Shown here piece by piece: positions 50,936 through 60,369 of a DNA stretch of 64,000 bases. Each line of letters starts with the position of its first letter. Within the stretch, counting starts at the first letter, position 1. Source of the stretch: Agathobaculum sp. NTUH-O15-33 (GTDB taxonomy: Bacteria > Bacillota > Clostridia > Oscillospirales > Butyricicoccaceae); the NCBI RefSeq assembly GCF_033193315.1, contig NZ_CP136187.1:2259501-2323500 (forward strand), written 5' to 3'. The translations under genes and the position numbers were made by a program. Below the pieces are notes generated by a model. The model saw only the letters and a program-made list of their open reading frames with translations. It was not told where the DNA came from and searched no databases.

Positions 50936-53900
50936 TTAATCTTGTTCCGGGTTCATGAAGTCGTATAGGGTTTGATAGAGCCGTTTCGGATCGATCGGCT
51001 TTGCCAGATGCGCGTTCATTCCCGCCGCCTTGCTTTTTTCGATATCATCGTCGAACGCATTCGCGGTCATGGCAATGATCGGGATGCTTTCCGCATCCGC
51101 GTTGCTGAGGTGGCGGATGTTGGTGGTAGCCGTCAGTCCATCCATTAAGGGCATGCGGATATCCATTAGGATCGCGCTGTAATAGCCCTCCGGAGATTTA
51201 CTGAACATTTCCAGCGCCCGCAGACCGTTTTCCGCCGTGTCGACCTGAAAGCCCTTATCCTCCAGCAGCATCACGGCTACCTCGGTATTAATGGCGTTGT
51301 CCTCGGCCAAAAGCAAGCGCTTTCCCGTAAAATCAAAATCCACGTTTTGTTCCGGCTGCGACAGCGCTTCCTTGTGACCCAGCGCCTTGGTAAATGCCGA
51401 AACCAAGGAGGATTTGAACATTGGCTTGCTCATCAGCAGGTTGACGCCCGCCAGCTTAGCCTCGTGCTCAATCGAGATCCAGTCATAGGCGGTCATGATG
51501 ATGATGGTGACCTCGGGCCCGACAATGGCGCGAATCCGGCGGGCGGTCTCGATACCGTCCATCTCCGGCATCTTCCAGTCGATCAAGATCATATCGTAAT
51601 ACTGTTCCGCGCTTCTGAGCTCCGTGACCCGGTCGACAGCCTTGCGGCCGCTGTCCACCCATTCCGCCTTAACGCCCATTTCACGCAGGGTGACGATGGC
51701 GCTTTCGCATACCGCAACATCATCGTCCACAACCAACGTTTTCAGGTGCGCGAAATTGCAATCCTGAAGTTTCTGGTGATGGCGCAGCTTTTCTTCCTCC
51801 GTGATACCAAGCTTTACATCCACCGTAAATTCCGTGCCGATGCCCCGGATCGAGCGCACGGTGATTTTGCCGTCCATCATATCCACGATGTTCTTGGAGA
51901 TCGCAAGCCCCAGACCTGTGCCGCCATAAAGCGCGGTCGTACCCGTGGATTCCTGCGAAAACGGTTCAAAAATATGCGGGAGAAACTCTTCGCTCATGCC
52001 GACGCCCGTATCGTTTACAATAAAGCGAATGGTGGCGTCGTTTTTATTCTTTCTGCGCAGGGCGGCGGAGAACGTCACTTTGCCGCCTTCACCGGTGAAC
52101 TTGATCGCATTGGACAGGATATTGATGAGCACCTGCTGCAGCTTCATGGCGTCGCCGATATAGTAGTCGTCCAGCACCGCGTCTACGATGCATTCATAAT
52201 CCACGCCCTTTGTATCCGCCTGTGAATAGCAGATGGAATTGATGCCGTTTAAAAAATCCTCTGTGGGGATTTTCTCGTTTTTCAGCAGCATTTTGCCGCT
52301 TTCGATCCGGCTCATATCCAAAATATCATTGATTAGAGACAAAAGGAACCGCGAAGAGATCCCGATTTTAGAGATGCAATCCGCCACCTGCTCATCATCC
52401 CCGATGGACTGCGCAGCAATGGTGCTCATGCCGATGATCGCGTTCATGGGGGTACGGATCTCGTGGCTCATGCGGGATAAAAAGTCGCTTTTTGCGGCGT
52501 TTGCCTGCTCTGCCGCCACCAAAGCCGAGGCCAGCTCCTCCTTCTGCCGCTGTTCCTGCAAGACGATATCGGTCACATCGGCCCGCGTCATACAAACACG
52601 GTGCAGCTCCTGATTGACATAAAACACCTGAAACTTCTTGACTCGTGGACCGCGCTCTTCCTGCACCTCCAGCACAAAGGTATAGGAATCGGTCTCGGCA
52701 AGCTGCTTACGCATGTAGGTAAAGTCTACTTTGCGTAAAAACTCTTCACGGGCCGCAGCATCCATGCTGCGTTCCGCGATCAGGCGGGCTTCTTTTTGAA
52801 AGCCGCCCTGAAACGGGATGCTCTTGCTCCAGTTATCATCATGGGCGACCAGACGGTATTCGCCTTTCAGCAAATCGATCTCGGTGATGATGTCATAATC
52901 GAACTGTGCGATTTTATTGAGCAGCTGCTCCTGCAGCTTCTGCTCGGTAACGTCCAACGTATAAAAGAAAATGATGATATCTCCGGTTTCGGGGTTCCGG
53001 CAAGAGCGAAAGCTTGTGTTGCTCCAAAACACGCTGCCGTCATTTTGCTTTTGCAAAAAATCAAAATGATACTCTATTTTTCCGACAGCGTAATCGGCCA
53101 AAATCTTGTCGCGGCATAAATTCTGCAATATCTCCTGCCCCACCTGCGCTTCGAGGGCGGAAGCCGCCAAATTTTCTATCGTTTGGTCATAGGTATCCCC
53201 AATCTGCGCGATCGATACATCGGAAATGGAAACATAGTTCTCTACCCGGTTCTTGGTGACATTGACGCGCCCTTGATTGCTGCCCTCTGCGGAGGAAGCT
53301 TCTACGAAATAAGCCAGTTCCTTTTCATAGAGCTCCCGCACTCGCTCCTGCATCTGTTTTTCCTCTGTGATATCGACGAATACGCAGTAAAAATATTTTG
53401 CATCCGCCTGCTCGGAAACGAGCTGCGCCTTTATCGCGATCCATTTTATCACGCCGTCCTTGCAGATCAGGCGGTTTTCATTGCGTATGGTATTACTGTG
53501 TTCGAGTTGCGCGAGCAGCTTGTCCGTCATGACCGCCAGATCCTCCGGATAGATCACGGCGGACATCCGGTTGCCCATAGCCGCAAATTCTTCCCGGGTA
53601 TAGCCCATAAACTCAAATAAGCCGTCGTTCGCGTCGATCACAGAAAAATCCGCGTCGAACCGGCAGCGGAAAACAGCGCCAGGAATGTTGTTGTAAAGCC
53701 GCAGCACCTCGTCCTGCGCCTGCCGCTGCGCCGTGATATCGATGCAGACCGAGGAGATCGCCGGTCTGCCGTCCTCAGCCGTCATCCTGCGCCCCAGATC
53801 GTGCACCCAAATATACGAGCCGTCCTTTTTCTTCATTCGATATTCAACGACATAGCTCTCCGATTCTGCAAGCTGGGCTGCGACCTGTTCGTCGACCAAG

Positions 53901-54526
53901 ACACGGTCGTCCGGATGCATGCAGTTTGAAACCAATCCGCCGATATCGGTCACAAATTCTTGTTCGTTTTCATAGCCGAGGTAGCTGAGCATTTGCCGGT
54001 TGATAAAATAAAAGGGAAAACCCGTTTCTATGTATCCGCCCATCATACCGCCGGGCAGCGAATCGTTTAGCAGCTCCTGCCTTTGCTGGGCAATGTTTTG
54101 GATCACCAGCGTTTGGGGGTAGTGCTCGCTCCCTCGCTGGCTGCTTCCCGGCTCGGCCACATGAAAGCTGATGATTTTCCACGTTCCGTCCTCCGCCCCG
54201 AGCAGGGTGAAAAATCCGCGCAGATGCCAAGTATACTGTGAATTTTGCAGCACGATTTCCATGGAAATCCCGCCGACATCCGCGGTCAATCGCTGCTCAT
54301 TTATCACGGACAGCTCGCATGCAAACGGTTCCGGCATTTCTGCAATGTCCTGCCGAATGTACTCGTCCATTGCCGCTTTGCCTCGGGCAAATTCATTCCT
54401 CCCCGTGCCGACGAAAGTCACCCCGTCAGATAAAAGTGCCATTGCCGCATCTGCATCGCGCTGTTCAAACCATGCTTTACAAAAATCGCATACAATATCC
54501 TTGACTCCCCTGATTCGTGTCATCAT
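50936..54526 (-). CDS. Cytosolic hybrid histidine kinase: SnoaL-like, PAS array, kinase, two receivers
   Basis: A 1196-residue protein without membrane helices or signal peptide. Residues about 5-125 form a SnoaL/NTF2-like domain (DADAAMALLSDGVTFVGTG, TWHLRGFFTLL, WKIISFHVAE). Several PAS/PAC modules follow (e.g. GLVSNCMHPDDRVLV, GYTREEFAAMG). The kinase core has H688 in LSRMSHEIRTPMNAIIGM and an HATPase domain (NAIKFTGEGG, GTGLGLAISKNIVDMM). Two receivers have D983 (LIDWKMPEMDG) and D1122 (LMDIRMPLMDG). No Hpt domain is attached, so the phosphate partner is elsewhere. It senses an intracellular cue, unknown. ATG 54526 follows GGAAGG. Confidence 0.9.
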   Translation of the reverse strand: MMTRIRGVKDIVCDFCKAWFEQRDADAAMALLSDGVTFVGTGRNEFARGKAAMDEYIRQDIAEMPEPFACELSVINEQRLTADVGGISMEIVLQNSQYTWHLRGFFTLLGAEDGTWKIISFHVAEPGSSQRGSEHYPQTLVIQNIAQQRQELLNDSLPGGMMGGYIETGFPFYFINRQMLSYLGYENEQEFVTDIGGLVSNCMHPDDRVLVDEQVAAQLAESESYVVEYRMKKKDGSYIWVHDLGRRMTAEDGRPAISSVCIDITAQRQAQDEVLRLYNNIPGAVFRCRFDADFSVIDANDGLFEFMGYTREEFAAMGNRMSAVIYPEDLAVMTDKLLAQLEHSNTIRNENRLICKDGVIKWIAIKAQLVSEQADAKYFYCVFVDITEEKQMQERVRELYEKELAYFVEASSAEGSNQGRVNVTKNRVENYVSISDVSIAQIGDTYDQTIENLAASALEAQVGQEILQNLCRDKILADYAVGKIEYHFDFLQKQNDGSVFWSNTSFRSCRNPETGDIIIFFYTLDVTEQKLQEQLLNKIAQFDYDIITEIDLLKGEYRLVAHDDNWSKSIPFQGGFQKEARLIAERSMDAAAREEFLRKVDFTYMRKQLAETDSYTFVLEVQEERGPRVKKFQVFYVNQELHRVCMTRADVTDIVLQEQRQKEELASALVAAEQANAAKSDFLSRMSHEIRTPMNAIIGMSTIAAQSIGDDEQVADCISKIGISSRFLLSLINDILDMSRIESGKMLLKNEKIPTEDFLNGINSICYSQADTKGVDYECIVDAVLDDYYIGDAMKLQQVLINILSNAIKFTGEGGKVTFSAALRRKNKNDATIRFIVNDTGVGMSEEFLPHIFEPFSQESTGTTALYGGTGLGLAISKNIVDMMDGKITVRSIRGIGTEFTVDVKLGITEEEKLRHHQKLQDCNFAHLKTLVVDDDVAVCESAIVTLREMGVKAEWVDSGRKAVDRVTELRSAEQYYDMILIDWKMPEMDGIETARRIRAIVGPEVTIIIMTAYDWISIEHEAKLAGVNLLMSKPMFKSSLVSAFTKALGHKEALSQPEQNVDFDFTGKRLLLAEDNAINTEVAVMLLEDKGFQVDTAENGLRALEMFSKSPEGYYSAILMDIRMPLMDGLTATTNIRHLSNADAESIPIIAMTANAFDDDIEKSKAAGMNAHLAKPIDPKRLYQTLYDFMNPEQD

Positions 54527-54708
54527 TCTCTTTTTTCCTTCCCATGGCGGTTCTATATCTGACCATTCCGCATCAAGCAGGCCGCAGGTAAATTATAGTC
54601 CTTTTTATTATAGCACGGTATCTCAAAACGGTCTACTATGCAATCTCGCAGAGATATGGCCTAGAGATTTTATTGTACGGTTTTAGCGGGAATGCCTAAC
54701 AAAAGCTG

Positions 54709-54746
54709 TATAAAAGGCATTGACAAACCAGCCAATGCCTTTTATA
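54709..54746. terminator. Inverted repeat before tRNA-Pro
   Basis: TATAAAAGGCATTG (54709-54722) pairs perfectly with 54733-54746 around 10 bases; A/T-flanked, so a terminator-like structure with no obvious upstream gene on the plus strand. The remaining 54527-54805 has no gene. Confidence 0.5.
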
Positions 54747-54805
54747 ATAAATTAGTATTGCTCTATCGCATGAAATGCAAATTTTGTGCAAAACAGCATG
54801 GACAT

Positions 54806-54881
54806 CCGGGTGTAGCGCAGTTGGTAGCGCGCCTGCTTTGGGAGCAGGATGCCGCAGGTTCGAATCCTGTCACTCGGACCA
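54806..54881 (+). tRNA. tRNA-Pro (anticodon TGG), CCA encoded
   Basis: A 76-nt cloverleaf: acceptor CCGGGTG pairs with CACTCGG (C1-G72, the proline mark), D stem GCGC/GCGC, anticodon stem CCTGC/GCAGG with loop TTTGGGA (anticodon TGG), T loop TTCGAAT, encoded CCA. A 153-bp tandem repeat begins six bases after it. Confidence 0.94.
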
Positions 54882-54887
54882 GCTCAG

Positions 54888-55432
54888 AAACACCCCTTAT
54901 GGCACGAATCCCCGCCTACGGCGAGGCTTCTTAGCCGGGCGGGGTGTTTCTTCGCTTTCGCCCGCGACCCGCTGCGCTGGGCTCACGGGCGAAGAATACG
55001 GGGACACAAATATCGATTTTATAAGATAGTGGCAACGCGGAAACACCCCTTATGGCACGAATCCCCGCCTGCGGCGAGGCTTCTTAGCCGGACGGGGTGT
55101 TTCTTCGCTTTCGCCCGCGACCCGCTGCGCTGGGCTCACGGGCGAAGAATACGGGGACACAGATATCGATTTTATAAGATAGTGGCAACGCGGAAACACC
55201 CCTTATGGCACAAATCTCCGCCTGCGGCGAGGCTTCTTAGCCGGACGGGGTGTTTCTTCGCTTTCGCCCGCGACCCGCTGCGCTGGGCTCACGGGCGAAG
55301 AATACGGGGACACAGATATCGATTTTATAAGATAGTGGCAACGCGGAAACACCCCTTATGGCACGAATCCCCGCCTGCGGCGAGGCTTCTTAGCCGGGCG
55401 GGGTGTTTCTTCGCTTTCGCCCGCGACCCGCT
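54888..55432. repeat. 153-bp tandem repeat, about 3.6 copies, after tRNA-Pro
   Basis: Units start at 54888, 55041, 55194 and 55347 (exact 153-base period) and differ by only a few substitutions (e.g. 54914 region CTACGG against CTGCGG; AATCTCC in unit 3); the last stops near 55432. Each unit contains two hairpins: AAACACCCC with GGGGTGTTT enclosing about 45 bases, and TTCGCCCG with CGGGCGAA. The period is a multiple of three, so an open frame of 51-residue repeats runs through, but it starts within the tRNA and is not called as a gene. Confidence 0.9.
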
Positions 55433-55470
55433 ACGAGGGGCTCTGCCGAGAAGAAAACGGGATAGACATG

Positions 55471-55504
55471 AAAAAAGCAGGTGCACCATGCACCTGCTTT
55501 TTTT
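55471..55504 (-). terminator. Terminator of rpsU
   Basis: AAAAAAGCAGGTGCA pairs with TGCACCTGCTTTTTTT around 3 bases, directly past the rpsU stop. Confidence 0.85.
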
Positions 55505-55506
55505 AA

Positions 55507-55689
55507 TTAGCGAAACTTTTTCTTCTTGGCGCGCGCAGCCTCAGACTTCTTGCGGCGCTTGACGCTCGGGCTTTCATAATGCTCACGCTTGCGGAGCTCG
55601 GAAAGCGTACCCGCCTTAGCGCACGAGCGCTTAAAACGGCGCAGCGCGCTGTCAATAGATTCATTTTCCTTGATGCGGACTTCCGACAC
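55507..55689 (-). CDS. rpsU: 30S ribosomal protein S21
   Basis: A 60-residue basic protein: [20 protein letters not shown] at the N-terminus and the Lys/Arg-rich tail [16 protein letters not shown] are characteristic of bS21. It binds the 30S subunit near the anti-Shine-Dalgarno region. The start is GTG at 55689 with GGAGGGA upstream, matching the family length; longer in-frame starts lie in the leader. It has a perfect promoter and its own terminator, so it is a single-gene unit downstream of leuS. Confidence 0.95.
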   Translation of the reverse strand: MSEVRIKENESIDSALRRFKRSCAKAGTLSELRKREHYESPSVKRRKKSEAARAKKKKFR

Positions 55690-55772
55690 AGTTTTCCCTC
55701 CCTCCGCGCGTTCCCTTTGGAGACGCTTTGCACGGACATGCGCGCACATGCCGCGCATAGAACCGTAAGAAT

Positions 55773-55801
55773 ATTATATCTTTTTTTGGCCTTCCTGTCA
55801 A
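55773..55801 (-). promoter_or_regulatory. Consensus sigma-A promoter of rpsU
   Basis: Minus strand TTGACA (55801-55796), 17-nt spacer, TATAAT (55778-55773); leader of about 80 nt. Confidence 0.85.
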
Positions 55802-55809
55802 CCCATAAA

Positions 55810-58212
55810 TCAACGGACTACAAGATTGACGATCTTATTCGGCACAACGATCTGCTTGACGACTTCCTTGCCCTCGATCGCGCGCTGTACCTTCTCCTCG
55901 GCAAGAGCCGCGTCGATGGCCGCCTGCTTGTCGGAATCGACCGGCAGCTTAACAGTAGCCTTGAGCTTGCCATTGATCTGCACGGCCAGCTCCACGCTGT
56001 CCTCGACGGTCTTGGCATCCTCATACTGCGGCCACGGAGCGACCGAGAGTAAGCCCTCGCCGCCGATCTGCCGCCACAGCTCCTCGGTGATATGAGGCGC
56101 AAAGGGGTTCAGGAGCGCCAGAAACGTTTTGTACTCCGCCATGTTGACGCCTTTATCCGCAAACTCATTGAGCATGCTCATCAGCGCCGCGATCGCCGTG
56201 TTGGCCTTGAGGTTTTCAATATCCTCCCCGACCTTCTTGATCGTGCGGTGCATCAGCACCTCATGCTGCGCGGAATAGCTGTCGCCCGGCTGTACTTTTT
56301 CGGCAAGCGCCCAAACGCGCTCTAAGAAACGGCGGCATCCCTTGATGGATTTGGGACTCCACGGCGCGGCCTTCTCAAAATCACCGATAAACATTTCATA
56401 CAGGCGCATGGTATCCGCGCCGTATACATCGACGATCTCATCCGGGTTGACCACGTTGCCGCGGGACTTGGACATTTTTTCGCCGTTCTCGCCCAAGATC
56501 ATGCCGTGGCTGGTGCGCTTGGCATACGGCTCCTTTGTCGGCACAACGCCGATGTCGTACAGGAACTTATGCCAGAAGCGCGAATACAGCAGGTGAAGCG
56601 TGGTATGCTCCATGCCGCCGTTGTACCAATCGACCGGAGACCAATACTCAAGCACTTCCTTGGAAGCGAGCGCGTTCTCATTGTGCGGGTCCATATAGCG
56701 CAGGAAATACCAACTCGAACCGGCCCACTGGGGCATGGTATCGGTCTCGCGCTTGGCGGGCGCGCCGCAGTGCGGGCAAACCGTGTTCACCCAATCCGTC
56801 ATCTTGGCAAGCGGGCTTTCGCCGTTTTCGGTGGGCTCGTAGGAGTCGACGTTCGGCAGCGTCAGCGGCAGCTGATCCTCCGGCACCGGCACCCAGCCGC
56901 ACTTTTCGCAATAGACGAGCGGAATGGGCTCGCCCCAATAGCGCTGGCGGGAGAATACCCAGTCGCGCAGCTTAAAATTAACCTTTTCGTGGCCAAGGCC
57001 CTTTTCAGTCAGGAAGGCGATGATCTTCTGCTTCGCTTCCGCAACGGACAGGCCGTTTAAGAAATCGGAGTTGACGAGCGTGCCGGTCTCCACGTCGGTG
57101 AACGCGGCTTCCTGCACATTGCCGCCGGCAATCACCTCGATAATGGGCAGGTCAAACGCCTTGGCAAAATCCCAGTCGCGGTCGTCATGCGCGGGCACCG
57201 CCATGATCGCGCCCGTGCCGTAGCCCATCAACACATAGTCAGACACAAAGATCGGAATCTGCTCGCCGTTGACAGGGTTGATCGCGGCCACGCCATCCAA
57301 ACGGACGCCGGTCTTTTCCTTGTTCAGCTCAGTGCGTTCAAAATCCGACTTGCGCGCGGCTTCCTCACGGTAGACGCGGATCGCGTCGATATTTTTCAGC
57401 TTGTCCGCCCAAGTCTCGACCGCCGGATGCTCGGGCGAAATGACCATGTAGGTTGCGCCGAACAGCGTATCCGGGCGGGTGGTGTAAACAGTGAGTTTGT
57501 CTCCCTCGGTGGTGGTAAAATCGACTTCCGCGCCGGTGGAGCGGCCGATCCAGTTGCGCTGCTGGGTCTTGACGCGTTCGATATAATCGACCTCGTCCAG
57601 ATCGTCGAGCAGCCGCTGAGCGTACTCGGTGATCTTCAGCATCCACTGGCTCTTATTTTTATGCACAACTTCGCTGCCGCAGCGCTCGCACGTGCCGCCC
57701 ACCACCTCTTCGTTGGCCAGCACGCACTTGCACGAGGTGCACCAGTTCACGTTCATTTCCTTCTTATAGGCCAGCCCCTTTTTAAAGAGCTGCTGAAAGA
57801 TCCACTGCGTCCACTTATAGTAGGCAGGATCGGTCGTATTGACCTCGCGCGACCAGTCGAACGACAGGCCAAGGCTTTTCAGCTGGCTCTTGAAGCGCGC
57901 GATGTTCTGCTTTGTGACTTCAGCCGGATGGACATGGTTTTTAATCGCGTAGTTCTCCGTCGGCAGACCGAAAGCGTCCCAGCCCATCGGATAGAGCACG
58001 TTGTAGCCCTGCATGCGCTTTTTGCGCGCCACAATATCGAGCGCGGTATAGGAACGCGGATGGCCGACGTGCAGGCCCTGACCGGACGGATACGGGAACT
58101 CGACGAGGGCGTAGAACTTCTCCTTATCAGAGTTGTTGGACGCCTCGAAGCAGTGCGCATCGTCCCAGATGTCCTGCCACTTCTTTTCCACTTGTTTATG
58201 ATCGTACTTCAA
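55810..58212 (-). CDS. leuS: Leucine--tRNA ligase
   Basis: About 800 residues, class Ia. HIGH-type motif is [15 protein letters not shown] near residue 50 and [10 protein letters not shown] near 575; two CxxC zinc-ribbon pairs (CTSCKC, CERCGS) lie near 165-185, and the CP1 editing domain has [14 protein letters not shown] with the conserved Thr-rich site and [16 protein letters not shown]. It charges tRNA-Leu and edits misacylated products. I prefer the TTG at 58212, which gives [13 protein letters not shown] like other LeuS and has GGGGGAAAT upstream, over the TTG five codons earlier. Member of the housekeeping cluster. Confidence 0.95.
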   Translation of the reverse strand: MKYDHKQVEKKWQDIWDDAHCFEASNNSDKEKFYALVEFPYPSGQGLHVGHPRSYTALDIVARKKRMQGYNVLYPMGWDAFGLPTENYAIKNHVHPAEVTKQNIARFKSQLKSLGLSFDWSREVNTTDPAYYKWTQWIFQQLFKKGLAYKKEMNVNWCTSCKCVLANEEVVGGTCERCGSEVVHKNKSQWMLKITEYAQRLLDDLDEVDYIERVKTQQRNWIGRSTGAEVDFTTTEGDKLTVYTTRPDTLFGATYMVISPEHPAVETWADKLKNIDAIRVYREEAARKSDFERTELNKEKTGVRLDGVAAINPVNGEQIPIFVSDYVLMGYGTGAIMAVPAHDDRDWDFAKAFDLPIIEVIAGGNVQEAAFTDVETGTLVNSDFLNGLSVAEAKQKIIAFLTEKGLGHEKVNFKLRDWVFSRQRYWGEPIPLVYCEKCGWVPVPEDQLPLTLPNVDSYEPTENGESPLAKMTDWVNTVCPHCGAPAKRETDTMPQWAGSSWYFLRYMDPHNENALASKEVLEYWSPVDWYNGGMEHTTLHLLYSRFWHKFLYDIGVVPTKEPYAKRTSHGMILGENGEKMSKSRGNVVNPDEIVDVYGADTMRLYEMFIGDFEKAAPWSPKSIKGCRRFLERVWALAEKVQPGDSYSAQHEVLMHRTIKKVGEDIENLKANTAIAALMSMLNEFADKGVNMAEYKTFLALLNPFAPHITEELWRQIGGEGLLSVAPWPQYEDAKTVEDSVELAVQINGKLKATVKLPVDSDKQAAIDAALAEEKVQRAIEGKEVVKQIVVPNKIVNLVVR

Positions 58213-58228
58213 CGGTATTTCCCCCAAA

Positions 58229-58323
58229 TGAATTAGTAATTAGAAATTAGTAGTTAGTAATGATATGAGCTCGTCCGCGTTACCGCTTTTGAATGACTCA
58301 TTTCTAATTACTAATTACTAATT
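58229..58323. repeat. AT-rich inverted-repeat element between rsfS and leuS
   Basis: AATTAGTAATTAGAAATTAG-like left arm (from 58231) and CTAATTACTAATTACTAATT-like right arm (to 58323) enclose about 50 bases with another core than the 62-kb elements but the same AGTAATTAG-type ends. Confidence 0.55.
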
Positions 58324-58325
58324 TT

Positions 58326-58358
58326 CTGGGATCACTCGGTAATACCGAGTGATCCCAG
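58326..58358 (-). terminator. Hairpin that includes the rsfS stop codon
   Basis: CTGGGATCACTCGG (58326-58339) pairs perfectly with 58345-58358 around TAATA. The last codons and TGA of rsfS lie in the stem, so the end of the reading frame itself forms the structure. Confidence 0.65.
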
Positions 58359-58703
58359 CGAGACGGGCGTGCCGTCCTTCCACAAATTCTCAAGATTATA
58401 GAATTTGCGCGCTTCGGGCATGAACACATGGACCAGCACGCTGCCGTAATCGAGCAGCATCCACTGGGCGGATTCATAGCCCTCGATGTGGTGCGGCAGG
58501 GTCTCATGGTCATATTTTAGGCGCCATTCGACGTTGTCCGCCAGCGCCTTGACCTGCGTGCTCGAGGAGGCCGAGCAGATGACGAAATATTCGGTCAGCT
58601 CGGTCAGGTGCTCTACATGCAGCACCTCGACATCGTTGCCCTTCTTTTCTAAAAGCGCTTCGCAGATCGCCTTTACTGTTTGCTGTGCAGTCAATTCATG
58701 CAC
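58332..58703 (-). CDS. rsfS: Ribosome silencing factor
   Basis: A 123-residue RsfS/YbeB/Iojap protein: KKGNDVEVLHVEHLTELTEYFVI, SSSTQVKALADNVEW, and HHIEGYESAQWMLLDYGSVLVHVF are conserved. It binds ribosomal protein uL14 and blocks subunit joining when nutrients are short. It lies 15 nt after the LCP gene and before leuS, the usual Firmicutes order. Start ATG 58703 follows AAGGAG. Confidence 0.93.
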   Translation of the reverse strand: MHELTAQQTVKAICEALLEKKGNDVEVLHVEHLTELTEYFVICSASSSTQVKALADNVEWRLKYDHETLPHHIEGYESAQWMLLDYGSVLVHVFMPEARKFYNLENLWKDGTPVSLGSLGITE

Positions 58704-58718
58704 TCCTTACTTATTGTT

Positions 58719-60350
58719 TTATGCTTCCGGGTCGATCGAACCGCCGCCGGATTCCCCGCCGCCGGTCTCGCCGCCCGTGCTGCCGCCGCCGGATTCCCCG
58801 CCGCCGGTCTCGCCACCTGTGCCGCCGCCGGATTCTCCGCCGCCGGTCTCGCCGCCCGTGCCGCCGCCGGATTCTCCGCCGCCGGTCTCGCCGCCCGTGC
58901 TGCCGCCGGTTTCTCCGCCGCCGGTCTCGCCGCCCGTGCTGCCGCCGGTTTCTCCGTCAGAGGTTCCCGGCGTAGTGGGCGTGCCGGGCGTTGTGCCTGT
59001 TCCCGTGCCGTCGCCCGATCCGTTACTGTCGCCTTGCTCAGGATCGATCGCGCCGGAACCGGAGCCGCCCTCGTTGCTGTCGCTGCCCGAGCTGGAGCCG
59101 GAATCAGGCCAAACGTAATCGTCGCCCGGATCTGTGCTTACATGTCCGCCGCCCGAATAGCTTTCCGGTCCGTCCACCATGTCCAGCGTGGTGATCGGCT
59201 CGGCAAAGGGATTCATATACTGGTTGACCAGATCGAGCGTTTGCTGATAATACGGGAAATAGAATGAATACGCGACCGGGTCGCTGCCCGCCGTGCTCAT
59301 TTGCCCATAGCCCGGCAGGGTAAAGAACTGGATATTCTCGTTTTTGATATTCATCGCCTGCATGCCCATCCATAGGATCTGACCGGCGGTGAAGTCGGTT
59401 TTGACGTTATTGAAGATCGCGTCCGAAATGTCCTTGATCTTGAGGATGTTCTTCATCTGGAACAAATCGCTCGCGATCTTTTTCAGGAACTTTTGCTGGT
59501 TTTCCACACGGCCCTGATCGCCCGTTTCATACTGCATCGAATAGTCGTTCGAGTGCCGCCAGCGCAGGAACTCGACCGTCTGCTTGCCGTTGAGGTGCTG
59601 CATACCGGCGTACAGGTCGATGTGCAGATCCTGCGAGGGATCGTCGTACTGCATACGGAACGGCACCTCGTAATCTACGCCGCCGATCGCGTCCACGATC
59701 GCGGCGATACCGTCAAAGTTGACGACAACATACTTATCCGGTTTAAAGCCAAGCAGACGTTCGACTTCCTTCTTGGTCTGCTCGATATTGCCGCCCTTGC
59801 CGCCGGTCTTGATGCCGTATGCCGCGTTAATCTTACGGGACGCGCCCGAATAGCCGTTGTTGCACATGGTATCGCGCGGGATATTCATGATATTGATGGT
59901 CTTTTTCTTGGTATCCATGCGCGCGACCATGATGGCGTCCGTTCGCGTTTCATCCTCGTCCACCGCGCATACGACGAAGGTAAACAGATCGTCCACGCGC
60001 GTGCCGGCGTTTAAAAGCTCGTTGACATCCACCTTGTCTCCGTTTTCGGTATCATGGATGGTGGGATCGTTCTTGATTTCCGGCGGGCGGATAAAGATCC
60101 ACGCCGCAGTTGCAAGACCCACGCACAGCACCGCCACGATGACCGCCGCGATGATGATGCGTTTGCGCTTTTGATTTTTCGTCAGCGGCGTTTTTACTTT
60201 GCCGCCTTTTCCGGCTTTTGCCGGCTTTCCGCCCTTGCCCTGTGGCTTCGGCGCCGTCTTATGTGTGCCAGTGGCCGCTTTTGGAGCTGACTTTGGCGAG
60301 CCGCTCCCTGTCGTTTTCTTGCGGCCGCCGCCGCCTCCAAACAGTTTCAA
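58719..60350 (-). CDS. LytR-CpsA-Psr (LCP) family protein with Gly-rich tail
   Basis: A 543-residue membrane-anchored protein: a Gly/Lys/Pro-rich cytosolic N-terminus, one helix (about 65-87), then the extracellular LCP domain (FVVCAVDEDETRTDAIMVAR, INIMNIPRDTMCN, YGIKTGGKGGNIEQT, GGVDYEVPF, FLRWRHSNDYSMQYETGDQG). LCP enzymes attach teichoic acids or other glycopolymers to peptidoglycan. From about residue 430 there is a Ser/Asp-rich stretch and then repeated GGETGGGESGG-type units to the end, encoded by repetitive DNA at about 58.73-58.97 kb. The tail may reach into the wall. 19 nt after the YqeK gene. Confidence 0.9.
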   Translation of the reverse strand: MKLFGGGGGRKKTTGSGSPKSAPKAATGTHKTAPKPQGKGGKPAKAGKGGKVKTPLTKNQKRKRIIIAAVIVAVLCVGLATAAWIFIRPPEIKNDPTIHDTENGDKVDVNELLNAGTRVDDLFTFVVCAVDEDETRTDAIMVARMDTKKKTINIMNIPRDTMCNNGYSGASRKINAAYGIKTGGKGGNIEQTKKEVERLLGFKPDKYVVVNFDGIAAIVDAIGGVDYEVPFRMQYDDPSQDLHIDLYAGMQHLNGKQTVEFLRWRHSNDYSMQYETGDQGRVENQQKFLKKIASDLFQMKNILKIKDISDAIFNNVKTDFTAGQILWMGMQAMNIKNENIQFFTLPGYGQMSTAGSDPVAYSFYFPYYQQTLDLVNQYMNPFAEPITTLDMVDGPESYSGGGHVSTDPGDDYVWPDSGSSSGSDSNEGGSGSGAIDPEQGDSNGSGDGTGTGTTPGTPTTPGTSDGETGGSTGGETGGGETGGSTGGETGGGESGGGTGGETGGGESGGGTGGETGGGESGGGSTGGETGGGESGGGSIDPEA

Positions 60351-60369
60351 AGATTTCCTGCCTCCAGTT

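Noticed and set aside
54888..55432. CRISPR array
   Set aside because: The repeat is contiguous, without unique spacers, and there are no cas genes.
54849..55562. Open frame of 51-residue repeats across the tandem repeat
   Set aside because: It begins within tRNA-Pro, has no ribosome binding site, and its openness follows from the period being a multiple of three; the composition (Arg/Trp/His-rich) is not protein-like.
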